From Pseudomonas hunanensis (lineage in GTDB: Bacteria > Pseudomonadota > Gammaproteobacteria > Pseudomonadales > Pseudomonadaceae), in assembly GCF_013393325.1 (NCBI RefSeq), contig NZ_QJRC01000080.1, forward strand, positions 265,390 to 329,389: a stretch of DNA of 64,000 nt, in the 5' to 3' direction. Numbering within the stretch: position 1 is the stretch's first letter; each line of letters begins with the position of its first letter. Made by a program: the position numbers and the translations under genes. Of this stretch, positions 27,829 through 38,081 are shown in pieces. The notes under the pieces are model-generated. The model ran no database searches and was not told the DNA's origin. It saw nothing but the letters and a program-made list of their open reading frames with translations.

Positions 27829-30800
27829 GCCTCGGCCTGCTTCACGTCAGTGGCCGGGCGCCAGCGGCGGGCCAGGCGGTCGAAGTACAGGTAGATGACC
27901 GGGGTGGTGAACAGCGTCAGCACCTGGCTGACCAGCAGCCCGCCGACCATCACCAGGCCCAGCGGCTGGCGCAGTTCGGCACCGGAACCGGTGGCGAGCA
28001 TCAGCGGCACCGCACCGAACAGCGCGGCCAGGGTGGTCATCAGGATCGGCCGGAAGCGCAGCAGCGCCGCCTGGTAGATGGCATCGCGCGGGCTCATGCC
28101 CTGGTGGCGCTCAGCCTCCAGGGCGAAGTCGATCATCATGATCGCGTTCTTCTTGACGATGCCGATCAGCAGGATGATGCCGATGATGGCAATCATGCCC
28201 AGGTCGTTGCCGCTGATGAGCAAGGCCAGCAAGGCCCCCACCGCTGCCGATGGCAAGGTCGAGAGGATGGTCACCGGGTGGATGTAGCTCTCGTACAGCA
28301 CGCCCAGCACGATGTACATGGTCACCACCGCTGCCAGAATCAGCAGCAAGGTACTCGACAGCGATGCCTGGAAAGCCTCGGCCGCGCCCTGGAAGCGGGT
28401 TTGCACGCCCAGCGGCATGCCGATGTCCTTCTGCACCTGCTCGATCACCTGCACCGCCTCGCCCAGCGATGCACCGTGGCCCAGGTTGAACGACAGGGTC
28501 ACTGCCGGGAACTGGCCGATGTGGGAAATGGCCAACTGCGCCTGACGCTGCTCGATGCGCGCCAGCGCCGACAGGCGCACCTGGCCGCCATCGGTGGCCT
28601 TGACGTGGATTGACTCCAGCGCCTGCGGGCCAATCACGGCGGCATCCTGCGACTGCAGCACCACGCGGTACTGGCTGGCCTGGGTGTAGATGGTGGAGAT
28701 CTGCCGCTGGCCGAAGGCGTCGTACAGGGCGTTGGTGATTTGTGACACGGTAATGCCCAGGCGGCTGGCCATGTCACGGTCGATCACCAGGTACACCTGC
28801 AGGCCCTTGTCCTGCAGATCGCTGGCCACGTCGGCCAGTTCCGGGCGCTGCTGCAGCGCCTGCACCAGCTTGCCGCTCCACTGCGCCAGCAGGTCGGCGT
28901 CCGGCGACGACAGACTGAACTGGTACTGGGTACGGCTGACCCGGTCCTCGATGCTCAGGTCCTGTACCGGCTGCATGAACAGACGGATGCCCACCAGCCG
29001 GTCGACTTGCGGCTGCAGGCGGCTGATCACTTGGCTGGCGGTGACATCGCGCTCGCCGTGGGGCTTGAGGTTGATCAGCAGGCGGCCGCTGTTGAGCGTG
29101 GCGTTGTCGCCGTCGACACCGATGTAGGACGACAGGCTTTGCACCGCAGGGTCTTGCAGGATCACCTTGCTCAGCGCCTGCTGGCGCTCGCTCATGGCGG
29201 CGAACGAGGTGGACTGCGGCGCTTCGGAGATACCCTGGATCACCCCGGTGTCCTGCACCGGGAAGAAGCCTTTGGGCACCACCATGTACAAGAATACCGT
29301 CAGCGCCAGGCTGGCCACTGCCACCAGCAGGGTCAGCGGTTGGTGCTTCAGCACCCACTGCAGGGCACTGCCGTAGTGCTTGATCAGCCAGTCGATCCAG
29401 GCACCGCTGGCGCGGTAGAAACGGCTTTGTTCCTCTTCCTTGGGCTCACGCTTGAGCAGGCGCGCGCACATCATCGGCGTCAGGGTCAGCGACACCACCA
29501 GGGAAATCAGGATGGCCACCGCCAGGGTGATGGCGAACTCGCGGAACAAGCGGCCGACCACGTCAGCCATGAACAGCAGCGGGATCAGTACGGCGATCAG
29601 CGAGAAGGTCAGCGAAATCAGGGTGAAGCCGATCTGCCGGGCGCCCTTGAGCGCCGCCTGCATGGGGGTCTCGCCCTCTTCGATGTGTCGGGAGATGTTC
29701 TCCAGCATGACGATGGCATCATCGACCACGAAGCCTGTGGCAATGGTCAGGGCCATCAGCGTCAGGTTGTTGACCGAGAAACCGGCCAGGTACATCACCC
29801 CGAAGGTGCCGATCAGCGACAGTGGCACGGCAATCGATGGAATGAGGGTGGCGCTGAAGCGGCGCAGGAAGACGAAGGTGACCATCACCACCAGCACGAT
29901 GGCGATCAGCAGTTCGTGTTGCACGTCCTTGACCGCGGCGCGGATGGTCTGGGTGCGGTCGGTCAGCACCGAGACATCGAGGCCAGCCGGCAGGTTGTCG
30001 GTGATCGACGGCAGCAGGTCCTTGATGCGGTCGACCACTTCGATCACGTTGGCGCCCGGCTGACGCTGGATGTTCAGCAGCACCGCGTGGTTTTCGTTGG
30101 CCCAGGCGGCCAGGCGTTCGTTTTCGGCGCCGTCGACGATTTCGGCTACGTCTTTCAGGCGCAGCGGAGCGCCATTGTTGTAGGCCAGAATCAGGTTGGC
30201 GTATTCCTCGGGGGAACGCAGTTGGTCGTTGGCATCGAGCATCGACACCCGTGTCGGGCCGTCGAAGTTGCCTTTGGGCTGGTTGACGTTGGAAGCGCCG
30301 ATCAGAGTACGCACGTCGTCCAGGTTCAGGCCGTTGGCCGCCAGAGCGTCGACGTTGACCTTGATCCGCACCGCCTGGCGCTGGCCGCCGGCAATGCTGA
30401 CCATGCCCACGCCGCTGATCTGCGCGAGCTTTTGCGCCACGCGGGTATCGACCAGGTCGTTGAGCTTGGGCAGCGGCATGGTCTTGCTGGAGATGGCCAA
30501 GGTCAGCACCGGGGTGTCGGCCGGGTTGACCTTGTTGTACACCGGCGGTGCCGGCAAGTCGCTGGGCAGCAGGTTGCTGGCGGCGTTGATCGCGGCCTGC
30601 ACCTGTTGCTCGGCAACGTCCATGTTCATGTCGAGGTTGAAGCGCAGGGTCAGCACCGACGCGCCACCGGAGCTGGTCGAGGCCATCTGCTCCAGGCCCG
30701 GCATCTGGCCGAACTGGCGCTCCAGTGGCGCGGTGACGGCGCTGGTCATGACCTGCGGGCTGGCGCCAGGGTACAGGGTCATCACGCGGATGGTCGGGTA

Positions 30801-30923
30801 GTCCACCTGCGGCAATGCGGACACCGGCAGCAGCTTGTAGGCGATCAGGCCGGCCAGGACAATGGCCAGCATGCTCAGCGTGGTGGCGACCGGCCGCAGG
30901 ATGAACAGACGCGAGAGGTTCAT
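27825..30923 (-). CDS. muxB: RND efflux permease MuxB/MdtB-like
   Basis: A 1032-residue HAE-1 RND permease ([49 protein letters not shown] in TM4). It is homologous to the downstream permease but clearly distinct, matching the two-permease design of MdtABC and MuxABC. ATGA overlaps at both ends couple its translation to muxA and muxC. It lies in the inner membrane with drug-binding loops in the periplasm. Confidence 0.92.
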   Translation of the reverse strand: MNLSRLFILRPVATTLSMLAIVLAGLIAYKLLPVSALPQVDYPTIRVMTLYPGASPQVMTSAVTAPLERQFGQMPGLEQMASTSSGGASVLTLRFNLDMNMDVAEQQVQAAINAASNLLPSDLPAPPVYNKVNPADTPVLTLAISSKTMPLPKLNDLVDTRVAQKLAQISGVGMVSIAGGQRQAVRIKVNVDALAANGLNLDDVRTLIGASNVNQPKGNFDGPTRVSMLDANDQLRSPEEYANLILAYNNGAPLRLKDVAEIVDGAENERLAAWANENHAVLLNIQRQPGANVIEVVDRIKDLLPSITDNLPAGLDVSVLTDRTQTIRAAVKDVQHELLIAIVLVVMVTFVFLRRFSATLIPSIAVPLSLIGTFGVMYLAGFSVNNLTLMALTIATGFVVDDAIVMLENISRHIEEGETPMQAALKGARQIGFTLISLTFSLIAVLIPLLFMADVVGRLFREFAITLAVAILISLVVSLTLTPMMCARLLKREPKEEEQSRFYRASGAWIDWLIKHYGSALQWVLKHQPLTLLVAVASLALTVFLYMVVPKGFFPVQDTGVIQGISEAPQSTSFAAMSERQQALSKVILQDPAVQSLSSYIGVDGDNATLNSGRLLINLKPHGERDVTASQVISRLQPQVDRLVGIRLFMQPVQDLSIEDRVSRTQYQFSLSSPDADLLAQWSGKLVQALQQRPELADVASDLQDKGLQVYLVIDRDMASRLGITVSQITNALYDAFGQRQISTIYTQASQYRVVLQSQDAAVIGPQALESIHVKATDGGQVRLSALARIEQRQAQLAISHIGQFPAVTLSFNLGHGASLGEAVQVIEQVQKDIGMPLGVQTRFQGAAEAFQASLSSTLLLILAAVVTMYIVLGVLYESYIHPVTILSTLPSAAVGALLALLISGNDLGMIAIIGIILLIGIVKKNAIMMIDFALEAERHQGMSPRDAIYQAALLRFRPILMTTLAALFGAVPLMLATGSGAELRQPLGLVMVGGLLVSQVLTLFTTPVIYLYFDRLARRWRPATDVKQAEA

Positions 30924-32230
30924 GCGCCCGCCTTGCCTGCTGCGTTACCGGGCTGTGCTTCACCTGTGTGCGCCGAGCCCTTGGCTTCCTGGCCTTGCAG
31001 GTGCTGGCCGGGCGTGGTCGGCACCTGCGAGCTGTCTTCTACCACTTCCACCTTGGTGCCTTCGCGCAGGCGGTCAGTGCCTTCAAGCACCAGGCGGTCG
31101 CCCGCCTTGAGGCCTTCGAGAATGACGCTGTTCTCGCCGTCGCTGGCGCCAACCTTGAGCTTGCGCACGTTCACGGTGCTTTCGGCGTTGACCACATAGG
31201 CAAAGGTGCCGTCGTTGCCAAACTGGATGGCCGCAGCCGGGGCCATGACCACCTGCTTGAGTGTGTCGGCCAGCAGGCGCACGTTGACGAACTGGTTGGG
31301 GAACAGGGCCAGGTCCTTGTTCTCGAAGCGGCCCTTGAACTTCAGGGTGCCGGTGGTGGTGTCGATCTGGTTGTCGATGCTGCCCAGCACACCTGTGGAC
31401 TGCAGCTTGCTGTCACTGCGGTCCCAGGCCTCGACCGGCAGGCTCGCGCCACTGCGGTAGCGCTCCAGCACGGTGCTCAGCTCGGTTTCCGGCAGGGTGA
31501 AGGCGACGCTGATCGGCTCGGTCTGGGTGATCACCACCAGTGCGGTGGCGTCGTTGGCCGCCACCAGGTTGCCCAGGTCGAGTTGACGCAGGCCTACACG
31601 GCCGTTGATTGGCGAACGAATTTGAGTGAAGTCGAGGTTCAGGCGAGCATCGTTGACCTGTGCCTGATTGGTCTTGACCAGCCCCTGGAACTGCGCCACT
31701 TGTGCTTCGGCGGTGTCGAGGGTTTGCTTGGCGATACTGTCTTCGGCGTACAGGCCTTTATAGCGGGCCAGGTCGACCTGGGCGTTCTTCAACTGTGCCT
31801 GGTTCTGCGCCAGGGTGCCTTCGGCCTGCTGCAGGGCGATGCGGTACGAGCGCGGGTCGATTTCGGCGAGCAGGTCGCCGGCCTTGACCTGCTGGCCTTC
31901 CTTGAAGTGGATTTTCACCAGTTCGCCTGCCACCCGGCTGCGGACGTTCACTGTGTTGGTCGCAGTGACGGTGCCCAGGGCCTTGTAGTACAGCGGAAAA
32001 TCACCCACCCGTACCGGTTCGACGCGCACCGGCACCGGGTCGCTGGAGCCGCCGAAGCCTGGCCGGCCACCCATCATGCCCATGCCCTTGCCGCCGCGCC
32101 CGCCGCCGCTGGCTTCTTTGTGCGCGGGCGTTGCTGCAGGCCAAAGCCACCAGGCCAGTGCAGCCACCAGCAGCAGGATCAGCAGGCCGACGAGCCAGCG
32201 ACGAGGGGAACGGGAATTGGACGCTTGCAT
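30920..32230 (-). CDS. muxA: RND efflux periplasmic adaptor MuxA/MdtA-like
   Basis: A 436-residue membrane-fusion protein, first gene of the pump operon. An N-terminal membrane anchor ([20 protein letters not shown], residues about 11-30) is followed by a Gly-rich linker ([14 protein letters not shown]), a barrel-sandwich/lipoyl part ([26 protein letters not shown]), an alpha-hairpin and the beta-barrel domain ([18 protein letters not shown]). The ATG at 32230 gives the expected length; a further ATG at 32302 would add a non-signal-like extension. No ribosome-binding site is convincing for either. The operon promoter must lie in 32231-32363. Confidence 0.9.
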   Translation of the reverse strand: MQASNSRSPRRWLVGLLILLLVAALAWWLWPAATPAHKEASGGGRGGKGMGMMGGRPGFGGSSDPVPVRVEPVRVGDFPLYYKALGTVTATNTVNVRSRVAGELVKIHFKEGQQVKAGDLLAEIDPRSYRIALQQAEGTLAQNQAQLKNAQVDLARYKGLYAEDSIAKQTLDTAEAQVAQFQGLVKTNQAQVNDARLNLDFTQIRSPINGRVGLRQLDLGNLVAANDATALVVITQTEPISVAFTLPETELSTVLERYRSGASLPVEAWDRSDSKLQSTGVLGSIDNQIDTTTGTLKFKGRFENKDLALFPNQFVNVRLLADTLKQVVMAPAAAIQFGNDGTFAYVVNAESTVNVRKLKVGASDGENSVILEGLKAGDRLVLEGTDRLREGTKVEVVEDSSQVPTTPGQHLQGQEAKGSAHTGEAQPGNAAGKAGA

Positions 32231-32363
32231 GGGTTGAACGAACCTTGTTCGGAATGACGACTTCGGGAGGGTGAACGATAAGCACTGCCATCGTTTTAGC
32301 AAAGGGCCTTTACCAGAGGTTTACCTTTGCCTGACGTTGCCAAGACGCGGAATTTTAAATGAA

Positions 32364-32391
32364 AACGGCCCGGAACGCGTTCCGGGCCGTT
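32364..32391 (-). terminator. Rho-independent terminator of tpx
   Basis: A perfect 28-base palindrome (14-base arms AACGGCCCGGAACG and its complement). On the minus strand it is followed by TTTTCATTT, 58 bases past the tpx stop, as expected for an intrinsic terminator. Confidence 0.8.
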
Positions 32392-32448
32392 ACAGGGTGT
32401 TGCTTGGGGCGACGGTGGGCTGCAGATGCCCGCCCTACCCCACAACCT

Positions 32449-32949
32449 TTACTTCAGTACAGCCAGCGCTGCATCGTAGTTCGGCTCGTCGGCAATTTCA
32501 CCAACCAGCTCGCTGTGCAGCACCTTGTCGCTCTCGTCCAGCACCACCACGGCGCGGGCGGCCAGGCCGGCCAGTGGGCCGTCGGCGATGGCGACGCCGT
32601 AGTTCTCGAGGAACTCGCGGCCACGCAGGGTCGACAGGTTCTTCACGTTTTCCAGGCCTTCTGCGCCGCAGAAGCGGGCCTGGGCGAACGGCAGGTCGGC
32701 GGAAATGCACAGTACCACGGTGTTGGCTACATCATTGGCCTGGGCGTTGAACTTGCGCACGGAGGTGGCGCAGGTTGGGGTGTCGACGCTCGGGAAGATG
32801 TTCAGCACCTTGCGCTTGCCGGCGTAGTCCTTCAGCGACTTGTCAGCCAGGCCTTCACCGACCAGGGAGAAGGCCGGAGCCTGGGCGCCGACTTTCGGCA
32901 GTTCGCCTTTGACCTGAACCGGGTTGCCTTTGAGAGTCACTTGAGCCAT
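32449..32949 (-). CDS. tpx: Thiol peroxidase
   Basis: A 166-residue atypical 2-Cys peroxiredoxin that reduces hydrogen peroxide and organic hydroperoxides with thioredoxin. The peroxidatic cysteine is C60 in [15 protein letters not shown] and the resolving cysteine C94 in [12 protein letters not shown]; the substrate arginine lies in the [13 protein letters not shown] stretch. Length fits the Tpx family. The start [15 protein letters not shown] at 32949 has AAGGAT upstream. It is monocistronic, with its own terminator at 32364-32391. Confidence 0.95.
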   Translation of the reverse strand: MAQVTLKGNPVQVKGELPKVGAQAPAFSLVGEGLADKSLKDYAGKRKVLNIFPSVDTPTCATSVRKFNAQANDVANTVVLCISADLPFAQARFCGAEGLENVKNLSTLRGREFLENYGVAIADGPLAGLAARAVVVLDESDKVLHSELVGEIADEPNYDAALAVLK

Positions 32950-33064
32950 GACGAAATCCTTATACGGGGTTTGAAAAGGACACTGAGTTAAGCATGAAGG
33001 CGGCCGGGTGCCTATGGGGGCAGGTGAAATTGTTCTATTGCCGGACAATTCTTGTGGACAAAAA

Positions 33065-33097
33065 AATGCCCAGGTTGCGACAAGCGCCCCGGGCATT
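33065..33097 (-). terminator. Terminator of the serine transporter gene
   Basis: Inverted repeat AATGCCC (33065-33071) and GGGCATT (33091-33097). Read on the minus strand the stem is followed by a run of T residues (GGGCATTTTTTTG), about 20 bases after the transporter stop codon. Confidence 0.7.
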
Positions 33098-33116
33098 CTT
33101 TATTTCTGGCAGCGAA

Positions 33117-34397
33117 TCAGCCGAGCAGGCCGTACACCACCGAGGTCAACGCAACCAGGCCGACCACCACAACGAATACGTTGGAGGCTGCACCGCTGTA
33201 CTTGCGCATCGACGGTACACGGCGGATGGCGTACATCGGCATCAGGAACAGCAGCACCGCAAGGATCGGACCGCCGAGCGATTCGATCATGCGCAGGATG
33301 CTCGGGTTGAGGGTGGCGACGATCCAGCACACCACCAGCATCAGCGCGGCAACTACGCGGTCCAGGGTTTTGGCACCCGGGCGCGCGCCGGTCTTGGCGA
33401 TGATGCCCTTCAGGCCTTCGCTGGCACCGATGTAATGGCCCAGGAACGACTTGGCAATGGCCACGAAGGCGATCAACGGCGCAGCGAACGCGATGGTCGG
33501 GTTGCTGAAATGGTTGGCCAGGTACGACAGGATCGACAGGTTCTGTGCCTTGGCTTCGGCCAGCTGGGCGCTGCTCAGGGTGAGCACGCAGCTGAACACG
33601 AAGAACAGCACCATCACCACCATCAGCAGGTGGGCACGGCGCAGGATCTGGCCGCTGCGCTCATCGGCGTGCTCGCCGTAGCGGCGCTTCTGGTCAACGG
33701 CAAAGGCCGAGATGATCGGCGAGTGGTTGAACGAGAACACCATCACCGGAATGGCCAGCCACAGGGTGTGCAGGAAGGCCGAGGCCGGTGGCACCTGGGT
33801 AGCGCTGTCGAGGATGCCACCCGTCCAGTGCGGCACCAGGTACAGGCCCAGCAACGCCAGGGCGACGATGAACGGGTACACCAGCAGGCTCATGACCTTG
33901 ACCGTGGCCTGCTCGCCACAGCGCACGATGGCCAGCAGGCCGAGGATCAGCACGAACGACAGGATGGCCCGCGGCGGCGGCTGCATGTGCAACTGGTGCT
34001 CCATGAAGCTGGACACGGTGTTGGTCAGCGCCACGCTATAGATAAGCAGGATGGGGAAGATGGCGAAGAAGTACAGCACGGTGATCGAGGCACCGGCGGT
34101 GCTGCCGAAGTGCTCCTTGACCACTTCGGTAATGTCGCCACCGTTGCGCCCCGACAGGACGAATCGGGTCAACCCACGGTGGGCAAAGTACGTCATCGGG
34201 AAGGCCAGGATGGCCAGGATCAGCAGCGGCCAGAAGCCGCCAAGGCCGGCGTTGATCGGCAGGAACAGGGTTCCGGCGCCAATGGCTGTGCCGAACAGGC
34301 CCAGCATCCAGGTGGTGTCGTGACGCGCCCAGCTGCCAAGGGTGGCGGGGGTCGATTCTGCAAAGCGTTGTTCAACGCTTGGGGCCTGCTCATTCAT
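33117..34397 (-). CDS. Serine/threonine transporter of the HAAAP (SdaC/TdcC) family
   Basis: A 426-residue inner-membrane amino-acid:proton symporter with about 11 hydrophobic segments. The N terminus TWMLGLFGTAIGAGTLFLPINAGLGGFWP carries the GTAIGAG substrate-binding turn of the hydroxy/aromatic amino acid permease family, and FSFNHSPIISAF is typical of SdaC-like serine carriers. The ATG at 34397 (MNEQAPSVEQRF) gives normal family length; the frame stays open upstream through low-quality sequence. It is monocistronic with a terminator just downstream. Serine or threonine is the likely substrate. Confidence 0.87.
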   Translation of the reverse strand: MNEQAPSVEQRFAESTPATLGSWARHDTTWMLGLFGTAIGAGTLFLPINAGLGGFWPLLILAILAFPMTYFAHRGLTRFVLSGRNGGDITEVVKEHFGSTAGASITVLYFFAIFPILLIYSVALTNTVSSFMEHQLHMQPPPRAILSFVLILGLLAIVRCGEQATVKVMSLLVYPFIVALALLGLYLVPHWTGGILDSATQVPPASAFLHTLWLAIPVMVFSFNHSPIISAFAVDQKRRYGEHADERSGQILRRAHLLMVVMVLFFVFSCVLTLSSAQLAEAKAQNLSILSYLANHFSNPTIAFAAPLIAFVAIAKSFLGHYIGASEGLKGIIAKTGARPGAKTLDRVVAALMLVVCWIVATLNPSILRMIESLGGPILAVLLFLMPMYAIRRVPSMRKYSGAASNVFVVVVGLVALTSVVYGLLG

Positions 34398-34594
34398 TCC
34401 GGGTGAAGCTCCACTCGCAAGACTGCAACAGGCTGAGAATGGCGAAACAGTGCCTTCGCCCAACTCAACCGGAAAAGAGGGGCGCGATTGTGCACGGAAA
34501 GGTTGCACTTGCGAAGCCCTTTTCCGAGGGGCGGTTGCACTTGTCTTTACAAGTGAGGTGCAGCTGGCTGAAAACGCGGGTTGCAGCAATGACC

Positions 34595-34690
34595 TGTGGG
34601 GGCGGCGTTGCGCCGCGAAAGGGCCGCAAAGCGGCCCTGGCATTACTCGCTGCGAAGCTGCGAATGCAGGGGCCGCGCTGGGCCCCTGGA
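34595..34690. repeat. REP-like palindromic element
   Basis: A left arm at 34595-34637 (GCGCCGCGAAAGGGCCGCAAA core) resembles the paired REP elements elsewhere, but the right part (34668-34690) is a shorter GC hairpin, GGGGCC-N6-GGCCCC, not a full complementary arm. It ends 3 bases before the aminotransferase stop codon, so it probably acts as the transcript end of that gene. It looks like a degenerate member of the family. Confidence 0.55.
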
Positions 34691-34693
34691 GGA

Positions 34694-35890
34694 TTACTTC
34701 TGAACGGCGGCGAACGCTTCGGCAACCCGCTGCAGGTTGGCCGGACGCAGGCCGGACATGCACACGCGGCCGCTGTCGATCAGGTACACACCGAACTCGT
34801 CACGCAGGCGACGCACCTGCTCGACGCTGAAGCCGGTGTAGCTGAACATGCCGCGCTGGCGCAGGAAGAACTGGAAGTCCTGGCCTGGCAGCAGCACGGC
34901 CAGGGCATCGACCAGCGCCTGGCGCATGTCGAGGATCCGCTTGCGCATCACTTCGACTTCTTCGGCCCACTGGGCATTCAGGCCTGCATCGCTGAGCACG
35001 CCAGCCACCAGCTGGGCGCCGAAGTTGGGCGGGCTGGAGTAGTTGCGGCGCACAGTGGCCTTCAACTGGCCAAGTACGCTCTGGGCAGTGGCGTCGTCAT
35101 CGCACACCACCGACAGGCCGCCTACCCGCTCGCCGTACAGCGAGAAGATTTTCGAGAACGAGTTGCTGACCAGGCACGGCACGCCGGCACGGGCCATTTC
35201 GCGGATGGCGTAGGCGTCTTCCACCAGGCCTTCGGCGAAGCCTTGGTAGGCGATGTCGAGGAACGGGATCAGCTGGCGCGCCTTGACCACTTCGACCACT
35301 TGCTGCCACTGGTGCTGTTCCAGGTCGGCGCCGGTAGGGTTGTGGCAGCACGGGTGCAGCAGGACCACGCTGTTGGCCGGCAGGGTCTGCAGGGTGGCCA
35401 GCATGCCGTCGAAGTCCACGCCACGGGTGGCCTGGTCGAAGTACGGGTAGGAGTGCACCTTGAAGCCTGCGCCTTCGAAGATGGCGCGGTGGTTGTCCCA
35501 GGTCGGGTTGCTGACCCAGACTTCGGACTGCGGGAAGTAGCGCTTGAGGAAGTCGGCACCGACTTTAAGGGCACCGGAGCCGCCCACGGTCTGCACGGTA
35601 GACACGCGACCGCCCGTCACGGCGGGGTGATCAGCACCGAACAGCAGCGCCTGGATCGCCTGGCGGTAGCTGGCCAGGCCTTCCATCGGCAGGTACAGGG
35701 AGGCTTCGTGGTCCTGGCCGGCCATGCGTTTTTCCACCGCATCCACAGCCGCCAGTTGCGGCACCACGCCGGCCTCATCGTAGTACAGGCCAATACTCAG
35801 GTTGACCTTGTCGGCGCGCGGGTCGGCCTTGAAGGTTTCCATCAACGAGAGGATCGGGTCGCCGGCATAGGCATCGACATGTTTGAACAC
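34694..35890 (-). CDS. amaC: Aromatic/D-lysine aminotransferase (AmaC-like)
   Basis: A 398-residue PLP-dependent fold-type I aminotransferase of the TyrB/AspC group. The Schiff-base lysine is K247 in [28 protein letters not shown] and FLDIAYQGF are conserved cofactor segments, and the C-terminal substrate arginine lies near SGLRP. By position next to dpkA and the D-lysine uptake genes it corresponds to P. putida AmaC, which transaminates D-lysine to the keto acid that cyclises to piperideine-2-carboxylate; it may also act on aromatic amino acids. It lies 129 bases after dpkA on the same strand, with a short palindrome at 35988-36001 in between. Confidence 0.85.
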   Translation of the reverse strand: MFKHVDAYAGDPILSLMETFKADPRADKVNLSIGLYYDEAGVVPQLAAVDAVEKRMAGQDHEASLYLPMEGLASYRQAIQALLFGADHPAVTGGRVSTVQTVGGSGALKVGADFLKRYFPQSEVWVSNPTWDNHRAIFEGAGFKVHSYPYFDQATRGVDFDGMLATLQTLPANSVVLLHPCCHNPTGADLEQHQWQQVVEVVKARQLIPFLDIAYQGFAEGLVEDAYAIREMARAGVPCLVSNSFSKIFSLYGERVGGLSVVCDDDATAQSVLGQLKATVRRNYSSPPNFGAQLVAGVLSDAGLNAQWAEEVEVMRKRILDMRQALVDALAVLLPGQDFQFFLRQRGMFSYTGFSVEQVRRLRDEFGVYLIDSGRVCMSGLRPANLQRVAEAFAAVQK

Positions 35891-35987
35891 AGCGTGCAGC
35901 TCCTTGGATCAGGACAGTTCGAAAAGGCAGACCTGAGCATACCCGGAGTGCAGGCTCAGGAACATCCACTATTGTGCAAGGTTGTCT

Positions 35988-36001
35988 ATGCAACATTGCA
36001 T
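35988..36001. promoter_or_regulatory. Short palindrome upstream of amaC
   Basis: ATGCAACATTGCAT: arms ATGCAA and TTGCAT around a two-base centre, about 98 bases before the amaC start. It could be an operator or overlap a promoter; no regulator can be assigned. Confidence 0.3.
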
Positions 36002-36019
36002 GGCCCGACGGTGCAGGGA

Positions 36020-37045
36020 TCAGCCAAGCAGCTCTTTCAGGCCCTGCAACTCCTGCTCGGTCACCGCCACCCCTTCCTCCTCGGCCACCTCCCGCTCGCG
36101 GTAACGCCGCTCGCCCGGCATGCGCGCCAGCCCTACGGCCTGCATCTGCTCCACCAGTTCACGGCTGCGCTGGGCAAACCGCTCGCCTTCGGCCTTGCTG
36201 GGGTCGATGAGGATGATCAGTTGCCCGGTCCACGGCGTCTTCGCCCCCGGGTGCCCCGACCAGTCGAACTCCCAGGAGAAGTGCCCGCCGGTCAACGCCG
36301 CCGCCAGCAACTCGACCATCATCGAAAGCGCCGAGCCCTTGTGCCCGCCAAACGGCAGCAAGGCGCCGCCTTCCAGAATCGCCTTGGGCTCGGTGGTCGG
36401 TTCGCCATTGGCATCCACGCCCATGCCTTCAGGTAGCTGCTGGCCAGCCCGCGCAGCAATCTGCACGTCGCCATGGGCCATGGCGCTGGTGGCCATGTCG
36501 AAGACGATCGGGTCATGTTCGGCGCAAGGCGCGGCAAAAGCGATGGGGTTGGTGCCAAACAGTGGCTTGCGCGCGCCATGTGGCACCACGCAGGTCATGC
36601 TGTTGACCACGCTGAGGGCAACCAGGCCCTCTTCGGCGAACGGCTCTACATCCGGCCACAGCGCGGCGAAGTGGTGCGAGTTGTGGATTGCCAGCACGGC
36701 GATGCCGGCGTTGCGCGCCTTGGCCACCAACAGTTCTCGGGCCGCCGCCAGTGCCGGCTGGGCAAAACCACCCGCGGCATCGACACGCACATAACCAGCA
36801 GCCACGTCGCTAACCTTGGGTGTGGCCTGGCCATCGACCCAACCGCTGGCCAGGGTCGAAACATAACCGGGCATGCGGAACACCCCATGGCTATGAGCGC
36901 CATCACGCTGGGCGCTGGCGCAGTTGTGGGCCAGCACCCGAGCCACGGCCTCGCTGCAACCATGGCGCTGGAAGATGGCCTGCAGCAGGCCCTGCAGCTC
37001 GGAAAAGGGCACGCGCACAATGGTGCTGGTGGAGGGTGCGGACAT
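36020..37045 (-). CDS. dpkA: Delta1-piperideine-2-carboxylate/pyrroline-2-carboxylate reductase
   Basis: A 341-residue NADPH-dependent reductase of the malate/L-lactate dehydrogenase-like (Ldh_2) family. It reduces piperideine-2-carboxylate to L-pipecolate in D-lysine catabolism and can reduce pyrroline-2-carboxylate to L-proline. The conserved segments are DGAHSHGVFRMPGYV, IHNSHHFAALWPDVEPFAEEG and VPHGARKPLFGTNPIAFA. Length matches P. putida DpkA (about 343). It diverges from the RpiR regulator across 141 bases that hold three TGACAG-type half-sites, and is followed by amaC. Confidence 0.9.
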   Translation of the reverse strand: MSAPSTSTIVRVPFSELQGLLQAIFQRHGCSEAVARVLAHNCASAQRDGAHSHGVFRMPGYVSTLASGWVDGQATPKVSDVAAGYVRVDAAGGFAQPALAAARELLVAKARNAGIAVLAIHNSHHFAALWPDVEPFAEEGLVALSVVNSMTCVVPHGARKPLFGTNPIAFAAPCAEHDPIVFDMATSAMAHGDVQIAARAGQQLPEGMGVDANGEPTTEPKAILEGGALLPFGGHKGSALSMMVELLAAALTGGHFSWEFDWSGHPGAKTPWTGQLIILIDPSKAEGERFAQRSRELVEQMQAVGLARMPGERRYREREVAEEEGVAVTEQELQGLKELLG

Positions 37046-37107
37046 CTGAAGCTCCTTGTTGTTTTGGATTGGCTACAGCGTTGCAACGACAAAAACTTTC
37101 CTGCATG

Positions 37108-37142
37108 TGACAGCAATCTGTCAAATGTTGACTTGATGACAG
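37108..37142. promoter_or_regulatory. Three alternating TGACAG half-sites between dpkA and the RpiR gene
   Basis: TGACAG at 37108-37113, its complement CTGTCA at 37118-37123 and TGACAG again at 37137-37142 form two overlapping inverted repeats (spacers of 4 and 13 bases). The place in the divergent promoter region next to an RpiR-type gene suggests the operator of that regulator; this is inferred from pattern only. Confidence 0.5.
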
Positions 37143-37186
37143 AAAACATTCATTTTCTTCCCAAGCCTTACCCCTGGAGCCGCAGC

Positions 37187-38059
37187 ATGAGCCAACCGAT
37201 CAAGCAACGCCTGGAAAACAGCCTCGAAGGGGCCGCTGCCTCGGGTCGCAAGATCGCCACCTACATGCTCGCCAACCTGCACGAACTGCCGTTCCAGACT
37301 TCAGCCAGCATTGCCGCCAAGCTGGGCGTCAGCGAATCGAGCGTCGGGCGGTTCTGCCGCTCATTGGGTTATGCCCACCTCAAGGCGCTTAAGCAAGACC
37401 TGCAGAACGATCTTGGCGATGGCCCATGGCTGGTGGGTGATCGCCTGCAAGATTACCGCCAGAACCAGGACGCCAGTGACAACGCCGGCAGCCTGGAGCT
37501 GGAAATCGCCGCCTTGGTGCGCGTGCACGAATACCGCCAGAGCACGGCCTGGCACACCGTGGCGCAACGCCTGGCGAGCAAGCCCAGGGTGTTCATCGCC
37601 GGTTTCCAGACCGAGCGTGGCATCGCCATGTGCATGAGCCACTTGCTGCAATACCTGCGCGATGGTGTGCAGCTGGTCGACATCAGCGCTGGGCACTTCG
37701 GCGAAGTGCTGCTGGGCCGCGCCGAAGACAGCGCCCTGGTGGTGTTCGAGGCGCGCCGCTATTCCCGCCACGCCCTGATGCTGTGCCAGAAGGCACGCGA
37801 GGCTGGCATTGCGGTCACCCTGGTGACCGACACCTTCTGTGACTGGGCCGATGCCAATGCCGACGAGGTGTTCCGCATCCCCACCGAGTTCAATCTGTTC
37901 TGGGAATCCACCTCGACGATGCTGTCGTGGGTGCACCTGATGGTCAACGAGGTCTGCAAGAAGCTCGGGCCGGATGTTGAAAAACGCTTGGAAGCGACTG
38001 CCGCTCTACATAACGAATTCGTCGGCTACACCTCGTGGTCGACGGGCAAACAACAATAG
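37187..38059 (+). CDS. RpiR/MurR family transcriptional regulator
   Basis: A 290-residue regulator with an N-terminal HTH_6 domain (LPFQTSASIAAKLGVSESSVGRFCRSLGY, split near residues 30-60) and a C-terminal SIS sugar-isomerase-like domain (about 125-260; KPRVFIAGFQTERGIA, VVFEARRYSRHALMLCQKAREAGIAVTLVTD). SIS domains normally bind phosphosugars, but here the context is amino-acid catabolism, so the effector may be a D-lysine intermediate. The ATG at 37187 follows TGGAGC. It is divergent from dpkA and 22 bases upstream of the ABC substrate-binding protein gene, which it may also control. Confidence 0.9.
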   Translation: MSQPIKQRLENSLEGAAASGRKIATYMLANLHELPFQTSASIAAKLGVSESSVGRFCRSLGYAHLKALKQDLQNDLGDGPWLVGDRLQDYRQNQDASDNAGSLELEIAALVRVHEYRQSTAWHTVAQRLASKPRVFIAGFQTERGIAMCMSHLLQYLRDGVQLVDISAGHFGEVLLGRAEDSALVVFEARRYSRHALMLCQKAREAGIAVTLVTDTFCDWADANADEVFRIPTEFNLFWESTSTMLSWVHLMVNEVCKKLGPDVEKRLEATAALHNEFVGYTSWSTGKQQ

Positions 38060-38081
38060 CAAGAGTGCAATGAGGTGCGAG

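Noticed and set aside
29007..31199. A 730-codon open frame antisense to muxB and muxA
   Set aside because: Low-complexity composition (rich in H, Q, D, G, V) typical of the antisense frame of GC-rich genes; the minus-strand RND genes have clear family motifs.
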